Assembly: GCA_963713445.1 (NCBI GenBank)
Contig: CAVQMB010000019.1
Span: forward strand, 1 to 64,000
DNA length: 64,000 bases
Reading direction: 5' to 3'
DNA from: CAVQMB01 sp963713445
GTDB taxonomy: Bacteria; Pseudomonadota; Gammaproteobacteria; Competibacterales; Competibacteraceae
The notes under the pieces are model-generated. The model was given only the letters and a program-made list of their open reading frames with translations. It was not told the DNA's origin and searched no databases. This document shows positions 10,894-19,357 of the stretch, in pieces; position 1 is the first letter of the stretch; the number at the start of each line of letters is the position of its first letter. The position numbers and the translations under genes were made by a program.

Positions 10894-11424
10894 TGGGCCG
10901 TCAGGAGAATATAGAGTGAGTGTAGTGGATGTCGTCGCCGATGCCACATCCCCGCTGGTCTGGTGGCCTGCCGGTGCGGCCTGTGACGGTCTGCCCGGTA
11001 TCGCGCGCGGTTGCCGGCACACATGACCTCGTACACAGTCTTTGACGTTTCGCCGCGCTGTCCATGGCGGGCCTTTAAATTAAACGCTTTGTTTCCTGAA
11101 TTATGCATGGCGTGTGCCAGATGCTGCGGCGCAGCCTGACAGCGTCAAAAACGCATGGTTTGCCAGGAATCTGCAGCAATTCACAGCGTGGCCTGGCGGC
11201 GAGCACGGTGTTTGACTGCGTTTTCGATACGGCATGTGACCAATCGCGTCAGTCATTTACCCAAGGATGTTACACCAGTGCTAAAAATTCGGACTTGACA
11301 GAAAGGAATGGTAACATTCCAGTAGCAGAATAGTGGGTTGAGTTCAATCGGATTGTGTTCTCTGCCTCGTTCACGAAAGGTTCCATTTGAATGTTACTAA
11401 TTGCAAAAAAATAGGAGGCCTGAT
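10894..11424. other. Non-coding gap between the repeat-protein gene and the oxygenase remnant
   Basis: About 530 bases with no convincing gene; the short frames here lack ribosome sites and recognisable content. The segment is AT-richer than its surroundings from about 11230. It holds a TTGACA at 11295-11300 and a small inverted repeat (GGAATG, 4 bases, CATTCC) at 11305-11320. Both could belong to the promoter or operator of the remnant gene at 11425. A TATATT-like hexamer on the minus strand near 10910 could be the -10 of the repeat-protein gene. Confidence 0.4.
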
Positions 11425-11790
11425 ATGACCGCGCTACCGATTTCCAAGCAGCCTCGCGACAGCGTCAACAGCGCACGGCACATGGTCATACTGGCGGCCA
11501 GGGTGTCCTGGGCGCCAAGCAGTATGCCGTTGAAACACTGCCCGTTATTGATGTCGCACCGCTCTTTCGCAGCAATCTGGCTGACAAACGGAAGGTTGCC
11601 GACGCGCTGGCTGAGGCGGCGCATGACATTGGCTTTTTTTACATTTCCAATCATCCCATTCCGCAGTCCACAATCGATAATGTTTATGCCAAGGCGGAGC
11701 GGTTTTTCAATTTGCCGGACTATCGAAAGTTCGAGTGTTACATTGGCAATTCCCGTAACCACAGGGGCTATGTACCCCATCAGTGCTTGA
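11425..11790 (+). pseudogene. N-terminal remnant of a 2-oxoglutarate/Fe(II) oxygenase (isopenicillin N synthase-like)
   Basis: A strong ribosome site (AGGAGG, 11413-11418) precedes the ATG at 11425 (MTALPISKQP). After a frame change near 11480-11500 the reading continues as LPVIDVAPLF, AAHDIGFFYISNHPIP and ERFFNLPDYRKFE, then NSRNHRGYVP. These are hallmarks of the N-terminal DIOX_N region of isopenicillin N synthase-type oxygenases. Homology stops at about 11770; the reading then enters bases antisense to the end of amiC and stops. The iron-binding HxD...H core and about two thirds of a normal protein of about 330 aa are missing. This is a truncated gene at a rearrangement or assembly breakpoint. 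The good ribosome site suggests recent truncation. Confidence 0.7.
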
Positions 11791-11819
11791 TGATGATCTT
11801 CAATTCAGCGGCTTGGCGT

Positions 11820-13406
11820 TCAACCGCCGGGAATCTGGATTGTCGCTCCCGCCGGAATATAATGCGCGTCGTTTAGACCGTTAACCGCGATTAAATTGTC
11901 CAGGCTGACATCGTAACGGTGGGCAATGGTGCTCAGGGTATCGCCTTTGCGAACGGTGTAGGGGCGGGTATCGGGTGCTTTCTTATCCGCAATGCGCAGG
12001 CCCAGTCCCGGCCGGTGATCCACATAAGCTTCAATGCCCTGCAGGATGGCTCCGGCCAAGTGCTGCTGGTAGCGGTTGTTGGCCAGCTGGTGCTCTTCAG
12101 TGGGGTTAGAGATGAAGGCCGTCTCGATCAGGATGGACGGAATCTCCGGCGCTTTGAGAACGGCGAAATTGGCTCGTTCGACCCGGTCGCTGTGCAGGTC
12201 GCCGATATCCCCCAGTTGCTGCAGTACGTCTTTGGCGAGGTCGTCACTGTCGGCCAGGATGGCATCGTGGACCATGTCAAACACCACTTTCCGCAGCTTC
12301 TGGTCGCCTATATCGAGCGCCCCCTCCGCTTCGTCGGAATCGTTTTCAGACTTTGCCAGCCAGCGCGCCAACGTGCTCGAAGCTCCTTTGGTCGAAAGCA
12401 TGAAAACCATCGAACCGGTGGCGTTGGCCGCGAGTCCCGGCGTCGAGTTGGCATGAATCGAGATGAACAGGTCAGCCTTATGGCGCTGGGCGATGGTAAT
12501 GCGCTCATGAAGCGGGATGAAGATGTCCCGGTTCCGTGTCATAAATGCATGCATGTGCGGCTGGGCGTCGATGAGCCGCTTCAGTTTCTTGCCTATCGCC
12601 AGCACGACGTTCTTCTCCTCGATGCCATCGGGTCCGACTGCACCGGTGTCCTTGCCGCCGTGCCCCGGGTCGATGGCTACCAGAATATCGCGCCGGTGGA
12701 GCTTGAGGTCAGATGGCGCAATAAGCGCTCTTGGGGTGGTCTGCGGCGCACTGCTCGTATGCGGGCTGCGCTGCGCTGCGGCCGGCCGCTCGATACTGGC
12801 CGTCCGGCTGTTACGGGGCGCTTCGGCATGCCGCTGGTGGTGGTCGGCCGTTGACGTTTTCTCTTGTGTGGGTTTGGCAATAACGTGCTGAGCATCGGTG
12901 GGCGTTGGTTTCATGCTCAGCAGTTTCAGCCTTGGCAGATGCTTCCTGGTCATTGCGACCTTGATGATCCTGGCGTCGGCGGGAATCGCCTGCGGTTGGT
13001 TGAACGCGACATTGGCCGGATCCCGGTAAATGGGGCGGTGATTGCGAAACAGGTCCAGTACCAGATGATCACCGTTGTGGCGTACCACGGTCGCCCGGGC
13101 CAGCATCGGCCGCCTGAGGTCAAGTACGATTCGCAATGTGCCGCGGCGGCTACCGCTGCGCAGGTCCTTGACATCGTTCGAGCGCAGCCCGGCACGCAAA
13201 TCGGTCGCGCGGGTGTCCTTGAGGTCGACTACCAGGCGCGGCGGGTTCGGCAGCAGAAAGCTGCGATACGCGGGCGCGCCGCTGAGACTGAACACTACCT
13301 GAGATCCGTCAGGCAACACATTGATTCGTCCGCCGCTGACCTCTAGCTGGCCAGCGACACCTAGCGCACTGAATGAACACAAAAGCAGTGCCGCGATTAG
13401 CTTCAT
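11820..13406 (-). CDS. amiC: N-acetylmuramoyl-L-alanine amidase (AmiB/AmiC type) with AMIN and LysM domains
   Basis: Periplasmic zinc amidase that splits septal peptidoglycan during daughter-cell separation; 528 aa. The chosen start (13404-13406, MKLIAALLLCSFSALGVA) gives a clean signal peptide, although the frame is open further upstream. Then follow an AMIN domain (about 20-130), a Pro/Thr/Ser-rich linker, an Amidase_3 domain and a C-terminal LysM (YTVRKGDTLSTIAHRYDVSL). Zinc and catalytic residues are visible in AIDPGHGGKDTGAVG, GIEEKNV, FISIHANS and ILIETAFISNP. It lies downstream of tsaE, as amiB does in enterobacteria. The usual next gene, mutL, is absent; the oxygenase remnant sits there instead. 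Confidence 0.92.
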   Translation of the reverse strand: MKLIAALLLCSFSALGVAGQLEVSGGRINVLPDGSQVVFSLSGAPAYRSFLLPNPPRLVVDLKDTRATDLRAGLRSNDVKDLRSGSRRGTLRIVLDLRRPMLARATVVRHNGDHLVLDLFRNHRPIYRDPANVAFNQPQAIPADARIIKVAMTRKHLPRLKLLSMKPTPTDAQHVIAKPTQEKTSTADHHQRHAEAPRNSRTASIERPAAAQRSPHTSSAPQTTPRALIAPSDLKLHRRDILVAIDPGHGGKDTGAVGPDGIEEKNVVLAIGKKLKRLIDAQPHMHAFMTRNRDIFIPLHERITIAQRHKADLFISIHANSTPGLAANATGSMVFMLSTKGASSTLARWLAKSENDSDEAEGALDIGDQKLRKVVFDMVHDAILADSDDLAKDVLQQLGDIGDLHSDRVERANFAVLKAPEIPSILIETAFISNPTEEHQLANNRYQQHLAGAILQGIEAYVDHRPGLGLRIADKKAPDTRPYTVRKGDTLSTIAHRYDVSLDNLIAVNGLNDAHYIPAGATIQIPGG

Positions 13407-13480
13407 CAGCGGATTCGTCGTCACGGCTGCAATCTCACGGTTGAATATTTGTATTAACGTGGAAATTACAACAATCTCCC

Positions 13481-13969
13481 TTAAGTGTTGGTATTTTGCG
13501 ACAAGCTGGTAATGACATGCAATCCCCCGTTGCCGCCTGCAAGCTGGCAATGACGGCCTCCATTGCTGGAACTGAGGGTTATCTCAAGCGTGGCGGATGG
13601 CAGCCAGCCCAGACCGCGTTCCGGCCACTCGATCAGGATCAGCGCGTCGTCGCTGGCGTCGCGCAGCCCGAGATAGTCCAGCTCTTCCGGATCAGCCAGT
13701 CGGTAGAGGTCGCAGTGAAGCACGTGACGACCACCGGCAGTGTAGGGTTCCACCATGGTGTAGGTGGGACTCTTCACTGGCCCCGGGTGGCCCAGTGCGT
13801 GCAGCAGGCCGCGCACCAGCGTAGTCTTGCCGGCGCCCAGGTCTCCATGGAGATAAACCACACCGTGGTCCGGTAACAGCCTGGCGAGTCGGGCCCCCAG
13901 GGTTTCGGTAGCCGCGCTGTCGGGTAGATCCAGGTCGAGGGTAATGGTCACGGATTGATCAGGGCGCAC
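13481..13969 (-). CDS. tsaE: tRNA threonylcarbamoyladenosine biosynthesis ATPase TsaE
   Basis: TsaE is the ATPase that works with TsaB and TsaD to make t6A at position 37 of ANN-decoding tRNAs. The 162-aa product has the P-loop GDLGAGKTT, the switch region SPTYTMVEPY, HCDLYRLADPEEL and the C-terminal IEWPERG motif, all typical of the family. Its start overlaps the end of nnrDE by 22 bases on the same strand, and amiC follows 74 bases later. This reproduces the yjeF-yjeE-amiB order of E. coli and supports a single operon. Confidence 0.94.
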   Translation of the reverse strand: MRPDQSVTITLDLDLPDSAATETLGARLARLLPDHGVVYLHGDLGAGKTTLVRGLLHALGHPGPVKSPTYTMVEPYTAGGRHVLHCDLYRLADPEELDYLGLRDASDDALILIEWPERGLGWLPSATLEITLSSSNGGRHCQLAGGNGGLHVITSLSQNTNT

Positions 13970-15438
13970 AGCGGACCGAACAGATCTGTGGCCAGCAGAC
14001 CGCGTTCACCGGTTGCCAGCGCCGCATGGTCGGCCGCGGTCGCATGCAGCCAGACGCCCAGGCAGGCGGCTTCGAACACCGGTGCGCCCTGAGCTCGCAG
14101 GCTGGTGATGACCCCGGTCAGTACGTCCCCCATGCCGCCGGTCGCCATGCCTGGATTGCCGGCGTGAATCAAGGCCGGACTGCGACCGGCAGTGCTGACC
14201 AGGCTGCCTGCGCCTTTGAGGACAACGGTGCCGCCGTAGCGTTGGGTAAGCTGGGTGCTTGCCGCGAACCGGTCGGCTTGGACACTGGCGGTGCTGCCGC
14301 CGAGTAGGCGGCCGGCTTCACCCGGATGCGGCGTCAGGATCCAGTCGTCACGCCGTTGTGGTGAGCGCGCCAGCAGATTGAGGGCGTCAGCGTCCAGCAC
14401 CAATGGCAGACCGCTGGCAAGTGCAGCGGACCACAGGGTAACGCTCCAGTCCCCGCACCCCAGCCCGGGACCCAACGCAACCACGGTGGCCCGTTCCAGT
14501 AGCGGTGCGAGGTCGGTCGCGGTGGCCACCCCGCGGAACATGATTTCGGGTCGTGCTGCGGCATGGGCAACGGCATGCTCGGAGCGGGTGGCGACGCTGA
14601 CCAGGCCAGCGCCGCCACGGGCCGCGGCTTCAGCAGCCATGCGGGCAGCGCCGCCAAAACCGTGATCGCCACCAATGACCAGTACGTGGCCGAACAATCC
14701 CTTGTGGGCTGTGCGTGGTCGCCGGGCCAGGATGTCGGCGCGGTCAGCGGCGGCATAGCGCCAGCTGGCGGGTGCCAGTTCGGCGTAAATGTTGGCCGGG
14801 ACCGCCAGATCGTCGAACCGGATCTCGCCGCAGTAGTCGGGCGCCTCACCAGTGAACAGCCCCTGTTTGAGGCCGATGAAGGTCACCGTCAGGGTCGCCT
14901 GAACGGCACAGCCCAGCACCGCGCCGGTATCGGCCTGCAGGCCGGATGGAATATCGATGGCCAGAACCGGTATGGGTCGTTCGTTGATGGCATCGACCGC
15001 GGTCCGCCATACCCCGCTGACAGGCCGCGCCAGCCCGGTGCCGAACATGGCATCGACAATGACGTCCACCGCATCCAGTCCGGTCGGTTCGAACGGCAGT
15101 ACCTGGACGCCGGCGTCCACCGTATCCTGCCAGGCCTGACGGGCGTCGCCGCGCAGGCTGGCCGGATCGGCAAGCGCCAGCACATGGGCCTGGATGCCAT
15201 GCTCATGTGCCAGCCGCGCCAGCACATAGCCATCCCCGCCGTTGTTGCCGGCACCACAGACTACCGCGATCGAGCCGGCCGTCGGCCAGCGCTAGCGCAA
15301 TGCCGTCAATGCCACCGCACCGGCCCGGTTCATCAGGACATAACCCGGAATGCCGCGTTCCTGGATGGCAAGCCGATCCAGTTCGCGGACCTGTTCACTC
15401 CGGTACAATGCGACCGGAAGTCCGTCGTTTAGCGTCAT
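13948..15438 (-). CDS. nnr: Bifunctional NAD(P)HX epimerase/dehydratase (YjeF/NnrD-NnrE), internal TAG
   Basis: Repairs hydrated NAD(P)H: the N-terminal YjeF_N domain epimerises NAD(P)HX and the C-terminal ribokinase-like domain dehydrates it using ADP. The reading frame starts at the ATG 15436-15438 (MTLNDGLPVALYRSEQVREL) and is continuous except for a TAG at 15292-15294, after AVALTALR and before RWPTAGSIAVVCGAGNNGGDGY. The dehydratase part shows GHVLVIGGDHGFGGAARMA, LVLDADALNLLA, ILTPHPGEAGRLL and the catalytic NPGMATGGMGDVL. Without the stop it would be 496 aa, the usual length. The TAG falls in a variable linker, so it could be a point error. If real, only a truncated second domain could be made from an internal start (GTG 15225). 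Confidence 0.88.
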
Positions 15439-15461
15439 CGCTTTGCCGTTCCCCAATCCTT

Positions 15462-16571
15462 ATGCGCCACGATAACCCGTCAACAGCCGCAAAATCCAGC
15501 CGCAACGGCCATGACTGGCCGGCTCTGGCACTGACTATTAAACGCTGGGGTCGCGATCTGGGATTTCAACAGGTCGGCATCTGTGACGGCGACCTCGAAG
15601 GATATGAACAACGGCTGCAGGCCTGGCTTGAGGCCGGTTGCCACGGCGACATGGCTTACATGGCGCGCCACGGCAGCCGGCGTACCCGGCCGGCTGAACT
15701 GGTGCCTGGAACCCTTCGGGTGATCGCTGCACGCATGGATTACTGGCCGCCACGGGGCGCCGAGCCGTGGTCGGTACTGGCGGACGGTGCGCGGGCGTAT
15801 GTGTCCCGCTACGCACTGGGTCGCGATTACCACAAGCTGGTGCGGCGGCGTCTGCAGCAGCTGGCCAGCCGGATCGAGGAGGCCGCCGGACCCTTCGGCT
15901 ACCGGGTATTCTGTGACAGCGCGCCAGTGCTGGAGAAGGCCCTGGCGGAGAAGGCTGGACTGGGCTGGATTGGAAAGCACAGCAACCTGCTGCATGCCGG
16001 CAGCGGCTCGTGGTTTTTCCTGGGCGAAATCTATGTCGATATGCCGCTGCCGGTGGACACGCCCGCGACCAGCCACTGCGGCAGCTGCCGGCGTTGCCTC
16101 GACGTCTGTCCCACTGAGGCCATCGTGGCACCGTACCAGGTCGATGGCCGTCGCTGCCTGTCGTATCACACCATCGAGTTGCACGGACCGATTCCGCGCG
16201 AGTTCCGGCGGGCGATGGGTAACCGGATTTACGGCTGCGACGACTGCCAGCTGGTCTGCCCGTGGAACAAATTCGCCCAGCCGACGCCGGAAACGGATTT
16301 CCTGCCCCGCCACGGTCTGGACGCCGCTCATCTCATCGAACTGTTCAACTGGGATGAAACCACGTTTCTGAAGCGCACCGAGGGCTCCGCCATCCGGCGG
16401 CTGGGGCACGAACGCTGGCTGCGCAATATCGCCGTAGCGTTGGGCAACGCACCCTATTCGGATGCGATTGTGGCAGCGCTTGAGAGACGCCATGACCATG
16501 CCTCGGCGCTGGTGCGCGAGCACGTCGTCTGGGCGTTAGCGGAGCAGCACCAGCGCCGCTCCAGCGATTAA
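15462..16571 (+). CDS. queG: Epoxyqueuosine reductase QueG
   Basis: Cobalamin- and iron-sulfur-dependent enzyme that reduces epoxyqueuosine to queuosine in the wobble position of GUN tRNAs. The chosen ATG (15462) gives 369 aa, the family length; the longer upstream frame runs antisense through nnr. Visible are the QueG N-terminal region (WGRDLGFQQVGICDGDL, YMARHGSRR), the acid and loop region YHKLVRRRLQ, the motif EKAGLGWIGKHSNLL and two 4Fe-4S sites (CGSCRRCLDVCPTEAI, then CDDCQLVCPWN). HEAT-like repeats form the C-terminus. It is divergent from nnr with 23 bases between starts, an arrangement conserved in enterobacteria. Confidence 0.95.
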   Translation: MRHDNPSTAAKSSRNGHDWPALALTIKRWGRDLGFQQVGICDGDLEGYEQRLQAWLEAGCHGDMAYMARHGSRRTRPAELVPGTLRVIAARMDYWPPRGAEPWSVLADGARAYVSRYALGRDYHKLVRRRLQQLASRIEEAAGPFGYRVFCDSAPVLEKALAEKAGLGWIGKHSNLLHAGSGSWFFLGEIYVDMPLPVDTPATSHCGSCRRCLDVCPTEAIVAPYQVDGRRCLSYHTIELHGPIPREFRRAMGNRIYGCDDCQLVCPWNKFAQPTPETDFLPRHGLDAAHLIELFNWDETTFLKRTEGSAIRRLGHERWLRNIAVALGNAPYSDAIVAALERRHDHASALVREHVVWALAEQHQRRSSD

Positions 16572-16730
16572 CGCAATCAGGCCCGACCCGCGGGTCAGCA
16601 GGGTGACTCTGCGGGCGCTGGTCGGGGCACGTTGTGACGCGTTGTGCAGCTGACGCTGCAGCCAGCCCGCCAGTGCCAGGTCAGCGAGGCCTATGACGAT
16701 TAGCAGATAGCCTAGCAGATGCACGTTCAT
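16536..16730 (-). CDS. Small two-helix membrane protein, function unknown
   Basis: A 64-aa product with a hydrophobic stretch at about 5-23 (LGYLLIVIGLADLALAGWL), a basic/polar middle with several Arg, and a second hydrophobic stretch at 47-63. That pattern fits a hairpin membrane protein. The gene begins 4 bases after nadE ends on the same strand, and its 3' end overlaps the 3' end of queG by 36 bases on the opposite strand. No family recognised. Tight spacing to nadE and clear membrane segments argue that it is real. Confidence 0.5.
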   Translation of the reverse strand: MNVHLLGYLLIVIGLADLALAGWLQRQLHNASQRAPTSARRVTLLTRGSGLIALIAGAALVLLR

Positions 16731-16733
16731 CAG

Positions 16734-18788
16734 TTACTCCGGCACGTTGCAGCGCAATTCGTCCAGCCAGACTGTGGCCTCGGCATCGCTGGGGGCGCGC
16801 CAGTCGCCGCGTGGCGATAGCGAGCCGCCGGAGCCCACCTTGGGCGCGTTGGGGACGCAGCTGCGTTTGAACTGGCTGATCTGGAAGAAGCGGAACAGGA
16901 ACACTTCCAGCCAGTGCCGGATAGTGGCCAGATCGTACTCATGGCGCCCGGCTTCGGGCAGTCCTGCCGGCCATCGGCCGCGACTGGCATCGCTCCAGGC
17001 AGCATGCGCCAGAAATGCGGTCTTGCTGGGCCGGAAACCGTAGCGGGTAGTGTAGTAAAGATGGAAATCCTGCAATTCGTAGGGGCCGATGCGCTCTTCG
17101 GTGCTCTGTGCGGGTCGCTCGTCATCATCGCCGGGGATCAATTCCGGTGATATCTCAGTGGCGAGAATAGACTGCAGCACCCGGCTGGTGGCAGCGTCGA
17201 ACTGGCTGCTGTCGATCACCCAGCGTAGCAGGTGCTGGATCAGCGTCTTGGGTACCGATGCGTTGACGTTGTAATGCGACATATGGTCGCCGACCCCGTA
17301 GGTACACCAGCCCAGTGCCAGCTCACTAAGATCGCCGGTACCCAGGACCAGGGCGTTGTGCTGATTGGCGAGCCGGAAGAGGTGTGAGGTGCGCTCGCCC
17401 GCCTGCACATTCTCGAAGGTGACGTCGTAAACGGGCTCACCGTCTTTGAAGGGATGGCCGATGTCGCGGAACATCTGCAGGCACGAGGGCCGGATGTCGA
17501 TTTCGCCCGCACTCACCCCCAGCGTCTGCATCAGGGAACGGGCATTGCCGAGAGTGTGTTCGCTGGTGGCGAAGCCGGGTAGGGTATAGGCCAGAATGTC
17601 GCTCCGGGACCGCCGCAGGCGGTCCATGGTGCGGGCCGCCACAATCAGCGCCTGGGTCGAATCCAGGCCCCCGGAGACGCCAATAACAAGGCGACCTATG
17701 CCGCTCTGGTGCAGCCGCTGCGCCAGCCCCTGAACCTGAATGTTATAGGCCTCGAAGCAGCGCTCGTTACGCCGTTCCGGGTCGCTGGGCACGTATGGGA
17801 ATCGTTCCACCGGCCTTTGCAGCGCCACCGCGTCGGCCGGCACGGCGAAATCGAACGGAATCCGTCGCAGTGCACGTAACCGCTCCCGGTGGTCCTCAAT
17901 ACTGTCGGCAAAGCTGGTCTGGCGTGACCGTTCCTGAAGCAGGCGCTCCAGATCAAGATCCGCGGTCAGCAGCTGGGGGCTGGTCGGGAAACGTGTGGAT
18001 TCAGCCAGCAACTCGGCGTTTTCGTAGATCATGGCCTGGCCGTCCCAGGCCACGTCGGTGGTCGATTCGCCGGGCCCGGCGGCGGAATACAGATAAGCTG
18101 CCAGGCATCGACCCGACTGCACCGCGCACAGCTCACGCCGGAACTCGGCCTTGCCGATGGTAATGTTGCTGGCTGACAGGTTTACCAGCACAGTGGCTCC
18201 GGCCAGGGCCGCCCAACTGCTCGGTGGCACTGGTGTCCAGACGTCCTCGCAGATTTCCGCATGCAGAACGAAATGCGGGAGGTTGCCGGCTGCGAACAAC
18301 AGGTCATTGCCGAATGGCACCCGGCTGCCCAGTACCTCGATGTTATCGGCCAGTGCGGCGCGGGCCGCACTGAACTGGCGCTTTTCGTAGAACTCGCGGT
18401 AGTTCGGCACGTAACTCTTGGGAATCACGCCCAGGACCTGGCCGTGGTAGATCACCACGGCACAGTTGAATAGCCGGCCATCGACACGCAGCGGCGCGCC
18501 GACCACCAGCAGCGGGATGAGATCGCGGCTCGCCGTCACCAGCTCGCGGAGTGCCGTCGAGGTGGCCTCCAGCAAGGCATCCTGCTGGAAAAGATCCTCG
18601 TTGGAGTATGCCGACAAGCCCAGTTCCGGGAACAGCACCAGGGCAGCTTGCTGATCCCCGGCCTGGCGGGCCAGCGCGAGCGTGGCGGCCAGGTTGTAAG
18701 CCGGATCCGCGACCCGCAGTGCGGGTACGGCAACGGCGGCGCGGATGAAGCCGTGACGGTAAATCGAGAAAAAGTCGCGTGCGCTCAT
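16734..18788 (-). CDS. nadE: Glutamine-dependent NAD+ synthetase
   Basis: Makes NAD+ from nicotinic acid adenine dinucleotide, using glutamine as ammonia donor. The 684-aa protein has an N-terminal nitrilase-type glutaminase: Glu in LVLFPELGLSAYS, Lys in PKSYVPNYREFYEKRQF, Cys in HAEICEDVWTP. The C-terminal synthetase has the PP-loop LVIGVSGGLDSTQ and the NAD-synthase signature LVLGTGDLSELALGW. The length and FKRSCVPNAPKVG end match the large two-domain form found in actinobacteria and many proteobacteria. No frameshift is visible. Confidence 0.95.
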   Translation of the reverse strand: MSARDFFSIYRHGFIRAAVAVPALRVADPAYNLAATLALARQAGDQQAALVLFPELGLSAYSNEDLFQQDALLEATSTALRELVTASRDLIPLLVVGAPLRVDGRLFNCAVVIYHGQVLGVIPKSYVPNYREFYEKRQFSAARAALADNIEVLGSRVPFGNDLLFAAGNLPHFVLHAEICEDVWTPVPPSSWAALAGATVLVNLSASNITIGKAEFRRELCAVQSGRCLAAYLYSAAGPGESTTDVAWDGQAMIYENAELLAESTRFPTSPQLLTADLDLERLLQERSRQTSFADSIEDHRERLRALRRIPFDFAVPADAVALQRPVERFPYVPSDPERRNERCFEAYNIQVQGLAQRLHQSGIGRLVIGVSGGLDSTQALIVAARTMDRLRRSRSDILAYTLPGFATSEHTLGNARSLMQTLGVSAGEIDIRPSCLQMFRDIGHPFKDGEPVYDVTFENVQAGERTSHLFRLANQHNALVLGTGDLSELALGWCTYGVGDHMSHYNVNASVPKTLIQHLLRWVIDSSQFDAATSRVLQSILATEISPELIPGDDDERPAQSTEERIGPYELQDFHLYYTTRYGFRPSKTAFLAHAAWSDASRGRWPAGLPEAGRHEYDLATIRHWLEVFLFRFFQISQFKRSCVPNAPKVGSGGSLSPRGDWRAPSDAEATVWLDELRCNVPE

Positions 18789-18911
18789 GGACTCGCGGGG
18801 CCTAACAATTCACCCGACCAGCATACCATCGCTGCCGGTTACAGGGATTGACAGCAAGCGCGGGCTACCGGAAGCTCGCCAGCCATTCCCGATAACTTGG
18901 AGTGCCGCAAG

Positions 18912-19268
18912 ATGCGTCATCAGACTCCGGGGTCCCGACTACGCCTGGTATTGCGGCCCGGGGTGGCGTTGGGTCCCGGTAAGGTACGACTGCTGGAAGA
19001 CATCGGCCGAACCGGATCCATCGCTGCTGCCGGAGCCGCGACCGGGATGAGTTATCGGCGGGCCTGGCTACTGGTCAGCGAACTGAATGCCATTTTCCGG
19101 GAACCGCTGGTGGCGACCGCAAAGGGTGGTAGCGGCGGTGGCGGCGCCTGGTTGACGCCGCTGGGTGAAAATGTAGTGCGTCGATACCGCCGGATGGAGG
19201 CGTTGAGCGAAGCCGCGGTGGCTGATGATTTCGCTCTGTTGCAGAGCCAGCTTGACGACACGGTCTGA
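18912..19268 (+). CDS. Short ModE-type molybdate-responsive regulator (LysR-like HTH only)
   Basis: A 118-aa DNA-binding protein, assuming the ATG at 18912. The sequence after the first strand (LRPGVALGPGKVRLLEDIGRTGSIAAAGAATGMSYRRAWLLV) is the ModE N-terminal winged helix, with the GSI(S/A)AAA and MSYRRAW recognition-helix motifs. It ends after TPLGENVVRRYRRMEA and a short helix, so the two molybdate-binding Mop/TOBE domains of E. coli ModE are missing. How a single-domain member senses molybdate is not visible. It lies 90 bases upstream of modA, with an operator-like palindrome between, which supports control of modABC. Confidence 0.85.
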   Translation: MRHQTPGSRLRLVLRPGVALGPGKVRLLEDIGRTGSIAAAGAATGMSYRRAWLLVSELNAIFREPLVATAKGGSGGGGAWLTPLGENVVRRYRRMEALSEAAVADDFALLQSQLDDTV

Positions 19269-19287
19269 GCCGCGGTGTGCCGTATCG

Positions 19288-19316
19288 TTGACAGCCCGAT
19301 ATATACGATTGAATAT
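19288..19316 (+). promoter_or_regulatory. Candidate modABC promoter
   Basis: TTGACA at 19288-19293 matches the sigma-70 -35 consensus. With a 17-base spacer, GAATAT at 19311-19316 is a plausible -10. The -10 lies inside the palindrome described next, so a bound regulator would block RNA polymerase. Confidence 0.5.
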
Positions 19317-19322
19317 ATCGGG
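19295..19322 (+). promoter_or_regulatory. ModE-type operator (perfect 10-bp inverted repeat, 8-bp spacer)
   Basis: Arms CCCGATATAT and ATATATCGGG are perfectly complementary and separated by ACGATTGA. ModE boxes in enterobacteria have half-sites built around CGnTATAT separated by a few bases. This site lies 36 bases upstream of the modA ATG and just after the modE-like gene. Repression of modABC by the molybdate-bound regulator is the expected effect. Confidence 0.75.
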
Positions 19323-19357
19323 TACACAAACCAGACCCGCTGCGGGAGATAACCGTA

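Noticed and set aside
11103..11333. 76-codon frame upstream of the oxygenase remnant
   Set aside because: No ribosome site or conserved-looking content; AT-rich promoter-like surroundings.
15292..15294. TAG in nnr as pyrrolysine or other recoding
   Set aside because: No pyl genes or recoding context visible, and the position is in a variable linker; a sequence error or nonsense change is far simpler.
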